Assembly: GCA_951802195.1 (NCBI GenBank)
Contig: OX637633.1
Coordinates: 868,001-932,000 of the forward strand
Direction: 5' to 3'
DNA length: 64,000 nucleotides
DNA from: Tausonia pullulans
Taxonomy: Eukaryota > Basidiomycota > Tremellomycetes > Cystofilobasidiales > Mrakiaceae
Position numbers and translations under genes: made by a program
Notes under the pieces: generated by a model
Databases searched by the model: none
What the model saw: the letters and a program-made list of their open reading frames with translations, nothing else
What the model was told of the DNA's origin: nothing
Shown here: positions 1-10,167 of the stretch, in pieces
Layout: every line of letters starts with the position of its first letter
How positions within the stretch are numbered: position 1 is the stretch's first letter

Positions 1-856
1 GTGCGGAAGCCGATGCTTCATTCATCCGGCCTTCCCCGTGACGCGGCTGCGGCCCTTTGAGGATGTCAAGGATTAAAAAGAGTAAAGAATATTACCCCTA
101 CTTCATATCTCTGTCTGGAAAATGTGGTCTGACAGGTGGCCCGCCGATCCATTAGACTTCGGGAGTTGAAGCGAGCGTGTGGGTCGCCTGCCATGAGGGG
201 ATGGTCTCACGCTCGCGCGTGCTATCGCGCAGTCAGACAGATAATAGATCTTCGGCTCAGTCAATGCTGCTATAATATTGCTGGCTGGGCTCGTGACGGG
301 AATGACAGCAGGGCAAAGGACGATACTCCGACTTAATTAATCCTGCTGGCCACAGTGCATCGCCTGTGGTTCGCTCTCTATTTATGATCAGTATGGGCGA
401 TTCTGGACCTATACCTCGCACTCTTGACGGTCGCTGAAACCGAGCCGCTACAGAATGATGGCCAGGAGACTCTCCGTGCCCAGGGCTGCACGCACGCTGA
501 GGAGGTCACCACCTGGCGGCGCCCTCGCGGTTCTGACCCATGTGGTGCCTCGTCTCCACGCTGTCCCCATCTGAGTCCCTCGCTCGCTCCTTACATCGCT
601 CGCCATTTGCTAGCATCGCCCTTTCCCTCTCGATCATCACCCTCTACTTCCCTTCCTCTCCTCCTCCTTCATCAGTGTACGTCCATTGCAAGCATTGAAG
701 GGAACTCTCTTACGATCGGTGTCTGATCTTGGTGCGCAATCTCGCTGACCGACGGTCGCCACCGAACGAGACAGACCAGCTACCCCTCCTCTAGTTCATC
801 TACTCCGCCCTCACCCTTCCCTTCTACCACTACCACCACCTTCACTACATCCTCAG
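1..856. other. Intergenic, no gene supported
   Basis: No reading frame here has recognisable protein character. The last 100 bases before 857 are pyrimidine-rich (CT and CCA runs), typical of a fungal promoter and 5' leader, so the right end probably belongs to the gene starting at 857. Confidence 0.5.
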
Positions 857-1644
857 ATGGCTTCAATCGGCATCGCTTCTGTGGAGGAACACGGCGCGCC
901 TCTCGAGCGAACGCGCACTCGAGAGCAGGGCTTCCAAATGAACTCCGAGCAGAAGGCCGCCCTCAAGGCTCGCATCAAGGCTAAGGAGATCGAGGCCAAG
1001 AAGAACCGGCCCCAGAACACCGGGGACGACGGCACGAGGAGTGTCCTCTCGTTCAAGCGGGACGAGTACTTTGGTCAGCGCGCGTGAGTGTTTACGCACG
1101 CGAGAGTGGAGAGGGCCTGCTTGATTGGATGGCTGATTATCTCTTCTGCCTTTTTGCATCTTAGTCTGTGAGTCCAAACAACTGCCTGTCGCGACGCGTG
1201 GTGCTGGTACTCCGCCCAGTCGGCTCCAGAGCACGATCCCCCGCTGACACACCGCCGTCTCTTCCTATCTTGACCAGTTACATCGCCGCCTACGGTACGT
1301 CGATCTCTTCTTGCGAACATATAACAATACCAGTCTGACGCAGGCATTCTCCAGGCGTTGGATACTTTGCTGGAGCGCCCGAGATCGCTATGAAGGGCAT
1401 CCACTCGGTCGAGAAGGGAGCTGGCAAAGTACGAGCCCCTGTAACGCGAAGACCCAATCTCATTACAAAGACCATGCTGACACCTCTGCTTTCTCAGCTC
1501 GGTCTCAACGTCGACGTCGTCGGCAAGCGACGGGCCAAAAATGAGGCCAAGGCCCGCCTCCGTCTCAACGAGCTCGAGGTCATGGCTGAAGACAGTGCGA
1601 GCGAGCACGCTCATGCTGCCGCTGACCCGGCCAAATTTGCCTAG
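857..1644 (+). CDS. Small unrecognised protein, four exons
   Basis: I do not recognise this protein. Likely exons are 857-1083, 1278-1294, 1355-1428 and 1498-1644, joined by GT-AG introns (gtgagt, gtacgt and gtacga donors) that keep one frame throughout. The product is about 154 aa. Residues about 30-50 are rich in K, A and E (helix-like) and the following exons encode AAYGVGYFAGAPEIAMKGI, a hydrophobic glycine-rich stretch of about 20 residues that could be one membrane-associated helix. The tail is Arg/Lys/Ala-rich, then acidic. A possible extra 3-nt exon (TCT flanked by ag and gtgagt) near 1165 makes the second junction uncertain. The ATG at 857 is preceded by a pyrimidine-rich leader. No function is assigned. 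Confidence 0.55.
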
Positions 1645-2179
1645 GAGACGAACGTCATGGACACCAGTGGAGCTACTGAACGGCAGCTCATGCCTAAGCC
1701 CTGATGGGCTACTGATCGAGTGATGCGTGTTTGAGCGGCGCTTGCAAGACCCCTTCGTCTTATCTCCTCCCGCTCTTCTTCGAGATCGTCTATCATCTCT
1801 TTCTCCTGATGTTACATTCCTTCCTCTCCCGGTTCTTATTCAGTGTGTTTCGTTTCAGTTGTAATGGGATGACTCTTGCTTTCTTCGTGATACGTTACGA
1901 GAAAGTGATGCCTGTAAATCTCGAGAGGTATGACGCACCCACACTGCTGGCTGCCTTTGAGACACCTCAACCTGTCTTAATCATTTGTTTTACGGCTGAA
2001 TCTATGCCTTCGAGAGCTATGAAATAAGATGTCGGTCGCACGAGGGAAAAATGAGAAAGATGCGACCGCACAGATGGATGACAGACGCCCCGCGCACTCA
2101 ACTGAACACGTCAACTGACACATCGACTTAAAGCAGTCTCATCGTAAGTTCCTCATGGCTTATACCCCTCTCCCCCAAC
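1645..2179. other. Intergenic between convergent genes
   Basis: This holds the 3' flanks of two convergent genes. It is T-rich downstream of 1735, consistent with a terminator region. I see no gene or RNA. Confidence 0.4.
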
Positions 2180-2554
2180 TCACGAAATCGGCGCGGCCTG
2201 CTGTTCCCCAATAATCTCTCCCTTGCTGTTCTTCTCAATCTCGCCGTGGGTAGCTTTCCCCTCGGCCTCCTTGATCTCATCCTGGACGGCGTCCTTCTCG
2301 ATGGAGGCTTCCTTGCCCCCTTCCTTGAACCCTTGGACTTCACCCTCGGCGCGACCGAGGCCTGTCAGTCGAGGTGAAAAGGAGGGGAAGCGGGAAGGTG
2401 GGTGGGTCAGAAATCGGTGCAGACGATGACGCGATCCAGCGTACGACAGAGAGAGTACAAAGGACGACGACGACGCACTGTTGGAGGCGGAGCGGGTGGA
2501 AGACATGATGGTGTTGATGCGTCTAGGGAGGGCTCGGACGGAGGTGCGGAGCAT
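2180..2554 (-). CDS. Small hydrophilic protein with mitochondrial-presequence-like start
   Basis: I do not recognise this protein. The N-terminus (ATG at 2554) is rich in Arg, Ser and Thr with no acids (MLRTSVRALPRRINTIMSS), as in mitochondrial presequences. The C-terminal exon encodes a charged, glycine-containing stretch (EVQGFKEGGKEASIEKDAVQ onwards) that looks like a small helical stress-type protein. The best splice is a gtgcgt donor after the codons for RSASN and a ctgacag acceptor at 2362-2363, which keeps frame and gives about 85 aa. An unspliced reading of 124 aa is also open, so the intron is inferred. It lies head-to-tail with the GST gene downstream on the window. Confidence 0.5.
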   Translation of the reverse strand: MLRTSVRALPRRINTIMSSTRSASNSASSSSFVLSLSYAGSRHRLHRFLTHPPSRFPSFSPRLTGLGRAEGEVQGFKEGGKEASIEKDAVQDEIKEAEGKATHGEIEKNSKGEIIGEQQAAPIS

Positions 2555-2989
2555 GAAATGACTTCGTTAGGGTAGTTAACGTTGAGAGGAAGATCAAAGG
2601 AATCAGACGAGAGATCGAGAGGCTTCGAGCTCGATCCATCCCCCGCAGAAGTGACGTACATATATGTCTGTCTCTTGAGCCGCATTCGCCCTTACCACCT
2701 GTAAGCGCTGGCTTCGTGCTTGACACCGTCTTGTATATGGGGGGCTTTTCTGACTCAATGGAGACAAATTTAATGGAGCGTTGAGAAGGAGTCACATCGA
2801 TGGGCGAGGAACGCGCACACAACAGATAACGACATGACCATCAAGACACGAGCGCACAAAACTCAGAACAGAATCTCAGAGTTTCGACGCCTGCTGGACC
2901 TCGGGGTGCTCGGCCAGCCACCTGTGAATAAGAAGACGAGCTGGCTTCAGACGACAGGACCAAGCAAGAAGCCATCCGACAACGCCGAC
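2555..2989. other. Intergenic
   Basis: This holds the promoter side of the 2180-2554 gene and the 3' flank of the GST gene. No gene or structured RNA is evident. Confidence 0.35.
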
Positions 2990-4108
2990 TCACTCCTTCT
3001 CAACGGCGTCGAGCTTCGTGTACGCAGCCTTGAGCGCAGGCCGGGCCTCGACGGCCTTCACCCAGTTCTGAATTGATTCTGGGACACTAACACTTCCAGC
3101 GCGGCCCCTCGAGAGCATGAGGAGCGGGTAGTACATCGACTGCGACATGAGCAGGGCAGCGTGAAGCAAGTCAGTCAGTCAGATGTTTGTGCAACCACCA
3201 AAGCGAACGACAGCCTCACAAAGTCTGCCGCCGTTGGGACCTCTCCACCACAAATCCAAGTGGTCGACGATTTTTGGAGCTCCCCATCAATCATGGCAAG
3301 GTGTGTCTTGAGCTGGGTGTCGAGCCACATCTTGTCGACCTGGCTAGTGAAGGCGCCGATGACGGGCCGAACATACCACGGCGCCATCGCCGGAAACTTG
3401 GAGAAGACGAGTTTGTTGACGAGGATGGGCTGGAGAAGGGAGAGCACTGTCAGCGGGGGGAGGACGACGAGGACGATGCGTCGACGCGCGAGCGCATTCG
3501 CTTGGACGTGCCATGAGCGACCCCTCCGAGTAATACGCAAAGTCTTGAGAAGAGAGACATCATGTCAGGTTGTTTGGAGCATTCCGATACATAGGCAGGG
3601 GCACGGCGTTGCCCGGGCTAGACGACTGACAGGTGTTGCGAACAGCAGCCTCGCCCTCAAGTTCGGAGCCGTTGAACGCCGTCGACTTGCCGAACGTGCG
3701 GAGAAGATAATCGATGATGTTGCCCGTCTCGGCAATCGTGAGATCCCCATGGGTGATGACGGGGCTCTTGCCGAGGGGGTGGACAGCCCTTTAGGAGGAG
3801 AGGGAGGAGAGGGGGCGAAAAGGTGGAAAGACATCGCAAGTCAGTGTAAGTGACTCGTCACCTGCAGTCAGATGTTGGTCCCACTTGAGCTCCTGGGGGG
3901 CTAGCATGGACGGCTGCCGGCGGTAGTACTTGATCTCGTACGGCACGGCAAGTTCCTCTGTGGGCAGCGCGACGGAGAGATCTCAATGGGCTTATGCGCG
4001 TCTCCGGAGGAAGACCACTGCGAGGTGCTCACCCAGAATCCAGATAATGGATTCAGCGCGCGACTGATTAAGAAAGTGGACGATAACCTTGTCGGAGGAG
4101 GAGGACAT
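2990..4108 (-). CDS. Glutathione S-transferase, Gtt1-like
   Basis: The product conjugates glutathione to electrophiles or reduces peroxides. It starts at the ATG at 4108 and is split by several introns. The N-terminal thioredoxin fold reads VIVHFLNQSRAESIIWIL, then YEIKYYRRQ, PQELK, VHPLGKSPVI and ETGNIIDYLL. This is the order seen in yeast Gtt1 (HxLxxSRAxRLLWLL, YEIxxYKR, HPLGRSPL, ESGxIxxYxL). The helical C-terminal domain follows with YYSEGSLMARP, matching the Gtt1 YYxFxVEGSLxPP element, then MAPWYVRPVIG and a tail ending NWVKAVEARPALKAAYTKL. The SR pair in the SRA motif takes the place of the catalytic Tyr/Ser region in this subclass. Length is about 250-260 aa, normal for the family. Exon borders were read by eye and may be off by a few bases. 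Confidence 0.85.
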
Positions 4109-4406
4109 GGCTGGTGGGACTGATAGGTGTTGGTGGTTGAGAGGAAGATGGACTATGACTAGACGGATCCCCTGGTCGCTCTTCCCGATCATCGACTGCT
4201 GACCTGGCCCCGGTCACTCGACTAACCGAGGGTGGGGCTTTTACCCCGGGTGTGTGGGTATGTCGCCTCCATTGATCTCTATTCTGGGTTGGCCTCATCA
4301 GTAGCTTCTTTGGCACATAGACGATGTGGGGGGGCCAGCAATCGGATGTGAACAAGCTAGATGACGACGTCTTTCCCATCTGTCCTGATGGTACGGGATA
4401 AAAGAT
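4109..4406. other. Intergenic between GST promoter and tRNA-Leu
   Basis: This is the upstream region of the GST gene and the 3' side of the tRNA-Leu gene. No further feature is seen. Confidence 0.35.
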
Positions 4407-4497
4407 GATCGGAATGGGATTCGAACCCATGCCCGTGAAGACTAGCGAGTTCAGAAGAACCTTAAGCTAGCGCCTTAGACCGCTCGGCCATCCGACC
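4407..4497 (-). tRNA. tRNA-Leu (AAG), with 12-nt intron
   Basis: On the minus strand the 5' arm GGTCGGA pairs with TCCGATC (one G-T wobble). The D arm reads GGCCGAGCGGTCTAAGGCG, typical of leucine tRNAs. The anticodon stem is CTAGC/GCTAG with loop TT-AAG-G interrupted by a 12-nt intron one base 3' of the anticodon. A long variable arm follows, then the T arm GGGTTCGAATCCC. Both A and B boxes are present. The tRNA 5' end faces the LINE array that begins within about 65 bp. Confidence 0.9.
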
Positions 4498-4609
4498 TAT
4501 GTAATGTTGTTCAGACAGATTCTTACAGGCTACCTTATTATCAGATATTAACACATTCCTCGTGCTTGCGCACCAACCACCACCAGGTCAAACCAGGTCA
4601 CCCTACCTT

Positions 4610-6493
4610 ATGCCTAGTGAATCAACCCCCAAGCGACTCCAAGAAGCCCTCAAGGCTCCCAAGGATCCCCCGGACCCTCCCTCCTCAGCAAAGAGAAAGA
4701 GCGGATCCGATGAAACCCCCAGCGTCCAAGACGCGACCAATACGCCCTCTCGCGTCGACGGACGTCCCCAAACGCCCGTCAACAAACCCACTCTCACCCC
4801 TCCTGCCCATCCGTCCAGTCCTAGCAACCCTAGCACCCCTAGCCATCCTACCAACCGTACCAACCCTACCAACCCCACCAAGCCCCATATCCCTATCAGT
4901 CCCACGGCCCTCCTCTCTTCTCCCTCCCCCCTCCGCAGAACCCCTGCAACTCCCTCAACTCGCCGTATTACGCGGTCGAGCTCAGCCATCAGCGACCTCA
5001 ATGCCGCTCTATCCTCAACGTCCGAAGTGACGCATCCCACACCGTCTCGCTCCACAGGCGAGACTCTCTCTCAACAACCTCTCTTCGTCCCCGGCGCCGC
5101 GTCGCCCGTGCCGGCGAACCCCGCCGACACTCGCACTCGCAATCGCGCCGCCGCGAAATCCCAGCCGAACGCCATCGGCCGCTCATATGCGCACGCCGCA
5201 AAACAGGCTCATTCTACAAACTCAGCTGCGAGGCAACGTGACTCGTCTAGCACCCAGCCCGGGTTCACCTTCGTCTTCGGAACCGATCAACAACCCCCGC
5301 AGGATAATACCCCAATCGCCCCAGCCTTGGCTACCGACCGCGGGAACTGTCTAGCCATCTCAGTCCCTCGAGATACCACTCCTTTCGAGATCTCTCTCGC
5401 AATCTCAAAGTGCGACGAACGACTGTCTTTCATGATCCGTCCTGTCAAGGACCCAAAAGACAGAATGCTCCTTATAGTCAACTCCCGAGGAAATGCTCAA
5501 GACATCTTGACTCAACTACAGGCCCTCCCGCTGAATGTGAGAGGCGTCAAACCCCAGATCCACGCGTGCTACAATTCCCAAAACAAGCTCCTGCAAGAAG
5601 GTCTGCTGGTGAACTTCGAAGACGAAGACGGAGTGGAGGAAGCTTTTCGCAAACAAGTAGAAGCTTCTGGAGACAGAGTCATCATATTCCAGCGTCAGTA
5701 TTACGCCCGCCTACCCGGCGTCCCAACTGGCCGGGTTAGAGCCCTGCTCGACCTTTCTGGCTCCAAGACGATGCCAAGGGCGAATGCATTCCCTCAACAG
5801 CTACCCGGCTGGGTCAACCAACATGTCATCTTCAAACCTGTCCAACCTGGCACTGGGACGAACTCTCCAGCTCGACCAGCCTCGTCATACTGCTATTACT
5901 GCCACTCATTTGAGCACGCTCGTGCCAAGTGTCCCACCGCTCCAGAGTGTGGCGGATGCGGATCGCACGCTCACCCATCGGCCCGATGCCCAGGTCGTCC
6001 GAAGGCAAATCTTCCAGCGAGTGCACGAGCACCAACCGAAGGACCCCCCCAACGGCCTGTCGAACCGAGACCAGACCTGGATGGATACCAGCTCGTACAA
6101 AAATCCAAGAGGAGGTCACTGAACAGGCCGACTGAAGCCATGACGGAGGTGACCACACCCCCTGCCCACGCCAGCCCCTCCCACTCCCACTCAGAGCAAG
6201 CACCGCGCAATGCGGGCTCGCAACCCGTTCTCGCCCTGAGCGCCCTAGAGGATGACAACGAGGGGGGTCTGGCGAGGACAGAAGACGGGATGCAGATCGA
6301 AGACGAGCATCCACCCCCCACTCCACCTCCCCTGTCACCATCGTCCCCCCCACCCCCATCCCCATCCCCGCCATCTTCGCTCCCCCTGAACCCACCCTCC
6401 ACTCCTTCTCTCATCCCCTCCACGCCGTCCTCCCAGGCATCCATTGAGCGCACCCTCGTGACCTTGGCTGAAGCCGAGGACATGGAAGAATAA
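4610..6493 (+). CDS. LINE ORF1, CCHC zinc-knuckle nucleic-acid-binding protein
   Basis: ORF1 encodes about 627 aa from the first ATG (MPSESTPKRLQEALK). It presumably coats the LINE RNA to form the transposition particle. Residues 1-220 are proline-, serine- and threonine-rich and probably disordered, with tandem NPT/TNPTNPT-like runs. A more ordered central part (about 230-410) contains the only dense hydrophobic pattern. Two adjacent knuckles follow at about 426-460: CYYCHSFEHARAKC and CGGCGSHAHPSARC, both CX2CX4HX4C. The tail is again Pro/Ser-rich and ends in an acidic patch. The stop overlaps the ORF2 start (TAATG), so translation of ORF2 by stop-and-restart is likely. The open frame also extends upstream without an ATG to about 4562. 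Confidence 0.85.
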   Translation: MPSESTPKRLQEALKAPKDPPDPPSSAKRKSGSDETPSVQDATNTPSRVDGRPQTPVNKPTLTPPAHPSSPSNPSTPSHPTNRTNPTNPTKPHIPISPTALLSSPSPLRRTPATPSTRRITRSSSAISDLNAALSSTSEVTHPTPSRSTGETLSQQPLFVPGAASPVPANPADTRTRNRAAAKSQPNAIGRSYAHAAKQAHSTNSAARQRDSSSTQPGFTFVFGTDQQPPQDNTPIAPALATDRGNCLAISVPRDTTPFEISLAISKCDERLSFMIRPVKDPKDRMLLIVNSRGNAQDILTQLQALPLNVRGVKPQIHACYNSQNKLLQEGLLVNFEDEDGVEEAFRKQVEASGDRVIIFQRQYYARLPGVPTGRVRALLDLSGSKTMPRANAFPQQLPGWVNQHVIFKPVQPGTGTNSPARPASSYCYYCHSFEHARAKCPTAPECGGCGSHAHPSARCPGRPKANLPASARAPTEGPPQRPVEPRPDLDGYQLVQKSKRRSLNRPTEAMTEVTTPPAHASPSHSHSEQAPRNAGSQPVLALSALEDDNEGGLARTEDGMQIEDEHPPPTPPPLSPSSPPPPSPSPPSSLPLNPPSTPSLIPSTPSSQASIERTLVTLAEAEDMEE

Positions 6494-9400
6494 TGGTGTA
6501 CAACGATGTCCAGATCGTCGCGGCGAACATCCAGAGGGTGTTCACGCGAGATCGCGCCCACAGTCTCCTCCTCTCCCTCTATTCACGATCCAAGGCTGAC
6601 ATATACCTTCTCTCAGAAGTGGCATGCACAACACCAGATCAGGTGGCGACCTGGACAGCTGAGTGTGAAGATATGGGCTTCGGCTCGATCTTTACGGTCG
6701 GCTGCCAGACTGCCATCCTCTGGCGGCAGGCCTCTCGATTCCTCCCTCCCAATACCCCTCCGACTAGGATCAGATCCATCTCCCGCTCCTCTCCCATCTT
6801 ACGAACCAACCTGACGGATGCCGTGTTCGTCATCGCCGGTGAAGCCGTCAGGGTGGCTGCAGTCTATGTCCCTTGCCGAGACAGCCAATCGAACGGCCGT
6901 TCGACAAAGGAGTTCCTCTCTACTCTATCTCGCAAGATACCTGCCCACTCTGACATTCCTCTCCTCCTGGGCGGGGATTGGAACTGTGTGGAGGACAGCT
7001 ACCTCGACGGGATGAGCCCATTTACCCAGAACGTGGGGAAGGAGGAAATGTGCCGGCTGGTCCGGGACTTTGCCCTCTCCGACCCATACCGATCCTTATA
7101 CCCGCTCCAGCGCGAGTACACTAACTATACTGGCATCACGCGAGCAGATCGCCGCATCGATCGCCTCTACCTGTCCCCTCTACTCGCTAGCCGAGCCGTA
7201 CGACAGCGCTTCCTGCCACGACCGTCTGGCCACCTCTACTCTAGCCACAAGCCGATCGCACTCAGCCTCGCCTTCCCAGGAGCAACAGAGCACGGTCCCG
7301 GAGCATACAAGATCGGCACACACCTGTTGAAGATTACCGGTTTTGTCGAATACTTCCTATTCCATATCCCCGAGTGGTACCACGATGCGCTTACAGAGAC
7401 CAGGGACCCCTTCGGGGCTTGGGACCAGACCAAGGTTCAGATAGCGGATCACGCGTCTGACATCTCAAGACACCTCGCCCGAATGAGCAGAGTGCCAGGC
7501 GGGGATCCACACAGGTCGATCCTCCAAGGCCACGCTCTTCGAGCCCACCTCGAACCAGCCAACACAAGCGAGTACGCCGTCAAGCAGCGACTCAAGATCG
7601 TCCGCCAGGCCGACACCATCGCAGCCCTTCGGCCACTCGACAACCCAGCAGCCGCAGCCGCCACACACAACGAGAGCATCCTAGCTACTGCACACGCCTT
7701 CTACATGACTCTCTACGAGACCAAGCCGACGCCAGCTGCCAAGCACGCCAACGTCCTCCGATATGTCACCAACACTCTCGACAACGCCCAGAGTCGCACC
7801 CTCGAGAAACCCTTCGAACCGGACGAGCTCAGGCGGGCCACGTTCCGATCGAACCGTAACAAGACACCAGGAAGCGACGGGATCCCCGTCGAATTCTACC
7901 AGGCCACTTGGGCTGCCGTCGGCCCGATCCTCCTCAGCCTACTGAACCTCGTCCCCGAGACAGGCCTCCGATCCGCCTCACAGCGCGAGGCCCATATCCA
8001 CCTGATCTTCAAGAAGAAGGGAGACCGCGACCAGGTTGCCAACTATCGTCCGATCTCGCTCATCAACGTTGACGCTCGCATCTTCTCCCTTGCCATCAAC
8101 AGCCGCCTGCTCACCGTCGTCGGCACCCTCATCGACGGGGACCAGACAGGCTTCCTCCCTGGTCGCGACTCGGGTCGCAACATCTCCTCTCTCCAGCTCG
8201 CCATTGACGACGAAGACCTCTTACCTGGCGTCCTCGCCCAGGTCGACTTCGAGAAGGCATACGACAGAGTATCGCACGACTTTGTTGGCCCCTGCCTCAG
8301 CCACATGGGGTTCGGTCCGCGCGCCGCTGCGTGGATCACCTCAACGATGACTTCCCAGACAGCTCGGCTCATGATCAACGGATGGATGGGCCAAGCCATC
8401 GACATCCGGGCTGGTGTCCGCCAGGGTGATCCCGCGGCACCGACGATCTTCGCCCTCCTTCTGGAGCCGCTGGCATGTACGCTCCGCCATCGCCTCCCAC
8501 CGGCCAATCCGTCCCCTCTACACGAGCGGAAGGTCCTCCTCTTTGCAGACGATCTAAGTATCCGGTGTCGGACCTGGTCGGAGGTCGATGAGGCGACGGT
8601 CTGCCTCCGAGAGTACGAGAAAGCCGCAGCAAGCAAGCTGAACTACCAGAAATCACTCCTTTATCCTCTAGGGTCATGCCGGACGGATGCGCCAACGATG
8701 TACCACGAATGGCGCGTACAAACGCTGTCATTCGACTTCCTCGGCGTTCCATGTGGTCGCACGGTCAACGTGCCTGCTTGCTGGCGAGATGTCATCGGCA
8801 AACTGAAGGCTCGACTCGCGCGCATCCCGCTGCACGATCTCCCTCTCCTTGCGCGATGCAACGTCATCAACCAGTACATCTACTCGAAGATCATCTACCT
8901 GGACCGCTTCCTGCCGTGCCCAGACGATATCCTGGAAGACCTCGAGGCAACGGCCTACAAGTCCCTCTACCGATCGAAACACCACGACGTCAGCAGAGAA
9001 CGTCTAGAAACCCCTCGAGACCTCGGCGGCTTCGGCTTCACGCCACTCCGATTCCGGCTCATCAAAGCGCGCGCCCAGTGGGCTGGCGATGTGCTCTTCC
9101 GACCGGAGCTTCCCGCATCGATCCGTATTCGCAAGCGGATCATCCATACCATGAGCCTCGACCCAGGGGCTTATAGAATGCTGACTCGCACCATATTCAG
9201 GGATGGAGAGTTCATCAGAGGACCTCGGCCCGCCAATTTCAGCTGGCTAGGCGTATTTCTTTCCCCAGTGGAAGGTCAATGGTTCTTCCCAGCCGTCTGG
9301 TGGAATGCCATCACAAAGCTCCAAGGAGCTCTCCCTGCGCGATGCCAGGCTTACCTCCGGGCATGGTTCGAAGAAGTCAGCTTTGACATGAGTTACTGGA

Positions 9401-10167
9401 ATCAAAACCGCTGGAGGAACGCTGTCCACTGGATGTCTACGTTCGGTACAGATAGCCAGTTGCGGCTGGGTCTCCTCCCTATCCACACAAACCTCGGCCG
9501 GCTGAACGCCCCTCGTGAACCCCACGGCGCACACAGTCGTACTCTAGCCAACCGCGGCCTCATCATCCCAAAGGGGTGGCAAGACCACTTTCCGGCGCTT
9601 ACCAAGATCGATTGGAAGCGTCAGTGGTGCCTGCTGAAGGCCGTGTCCCGAGCGTCGCCCGGAGACATCGACTTGGCCCATCGCTTCTCGCTGTACAGTC
9701 TCCACCCAGGGAAGCATACTGCTGCGGCATTCCTCGCCGACGGAACCGCTACGCCGCACAACAGGTCCAAGCGATGTGCGCTGTGCCTGACGGCCCCCGT
9801 TGAGTCCTTCTTCCACCTCTTCGACGAGCCGTGTCCCGTCGTTCGCGCTATCTGGTCGGCTGCGGCAGCGCATGCCTCTCCTTCACTCCCCTCCCATCCT
9901 CCCTCCCTCCAGACGCTTGTCTGCTCGACACCGTCGCCGCCGAGGGGGGTCTTCCTCTTCCACTGCATCTTTGTTGCCCGGACATGGCGATCCGTCCGGA
10001 GGCGGAGGTACAGCAAGATCGCAGCCCTCGATCCTGTCACGGACGAGGAGATCCGCAAGATCGCGTCTACGATCCGGCAGACACACTGGCAGTCGAGCAT
10101 GAGGTGGATGGCTGGCAGTGGCCAGATGGCTGGAGCTACGGTCGGCGCCGACACCGATCCTGGGTGA
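6493..10167 (+). CDS. LINE ORF2, endonuclease-reverse transcriptase
   Basis: ORF2 encodes a 1224-aa protein that nicks target DNA and primes reverse transcription on it. The APE-type endonuclease (residues about 1-260) shows VAANIQR, the E of LLSEVA, LLGGDWNCVEDS near 160, RRIDRLYLSP and SSHKPIALSL near 250. The RT (about 450-760) shows RNKTPGSDGIPVEF, YRPISLINVDARIF, DQTGFLPGRDSGRNIS, AQVDFEKAYDRVSHDF, GVRQGDPAAPTIF, the catalytic FADD in LLFADDLSI near 683, and FLGVPCG. A C-terminal zf-RVT-like motif (CALC...HLFDEPC, CX2CX9HX5C, near 1095-1115) precedes IWSAAA. No RNase H signature follows. All catalytic motifs are present, so the enzyme could be active. Confidence 0.95.
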   Translation: MVYNDVQIVAANIQRVFTRDRAHSLLLSLYSRSKADIYLLSEVACTTPDQVATWTAECEDMGFGSIFTVGCQTAILWRQASRFLPPNTPPTRIRSISRSSPILRTNLTDAVFVIAGEAVRVAAVYVPCRDSQSNGRSTKEFLSTLSRKIPAHSDIPLLLGGDWNCVEDSYLDGMSPFTQNVGKEEMCRLVRDFALSDPYRSLYPLQREYTNYTGITRADRRIDRLYLSPLLASRAVRQRFLPRPSGHLYSSHKPIALSLAFPGATEHGPGAYKIGTHLLKITGFVEYFLFHIPEWYHDALTETRDPFGAWDQTKVQIADHASDISRHLARMSRVPGGDPHRSILQGHALRAHLEPANTSEYAVKQRLKIVRQADTIAALRPLDNPAAAAATHNESILATAHAFYMTLYETKPTPAAKHANVLRYVTNTLDNAQSRTLEKPFEPDELRRATFRSNRNKTPGSDGIPVEFYQATWAAVGPILLSLLNLVPETGLRSASQREAHIHLIFKKKGDRDQVANYRPISLINVDARIFSLAINSRLLTVVGTLIDGDQTGFLPGRDSGRNISSLQLAIDDEDLLPGVLAQVDFEKAYDRVSHDFVGPCLSHMGFGPRAAAWITSTMTSQTARLMINGWMGQAIDIRAGVRQGDPAAPTIFALLLEPLACTLRHRLPPANPSPLHERKVLLFADDLSIRCRTWSEVDEATVCLREYEKAAASKLNYQKSLLYPLGSCRTDAPTMYHEWRVQTLSFDFLGVPCGRTVNVPACWRDVIGKLKARLARIPLHDLPLLARCNVINQYIYSKIIYLDRFLPCPDDILEDLEATAYKSLYRSKHHDVSRERLETPRDLGGFGFTPLRFRLIKARAQWAGDVLFRPELPASIRIRKRIIHTMSLDPGAYRMLTRTIFRDGEFIRGPRPANFSWLGVFLSPVEGQWFFPAVWWNAITKLQGALPARCQAYLRAWFEEVSFDMSYWNQNRWRNAVHWMSTFGTDSQLRLGLLPIHTNLGRLNAPREPHGAHSRTLANRGLIIPKGWQDHFPALTKIDWKRQWCLLKAVSRASPGDIDLAHRFSLYSLHPGKHTAAAFLADGTATPHNRSKRCALCLTAPVESFFHLFDEPCPVVRAIWSAAAAHASPSLPSHPPSLQTLVCSTPSPPRGVFLFHCIFVARTWRSVRRRRYSKIAALDPVTDEEIRKIASTIRQTHWQSSMRWMAGSGQMAGATVGADTDPG

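Noticed and set aside
424-726. 100-aa open frame upstream of the first gene
   Set aside because: Low-complexity Ser/Pro/Leu composition from CT-rich promoter DNA; no ATG start and no splice context.
1075-1614. 179-aa minus-strand frame over the first gene
   Set aside because: It is antisense to the plus-strand gene, whose exons are joined by proper introns; no family resemblance.
4498-4609. Start of LINE ORF1 at 4562
   Set aside because: That frame position is GTG, which is not a normal nuclear start; the first ATG is at 4610.
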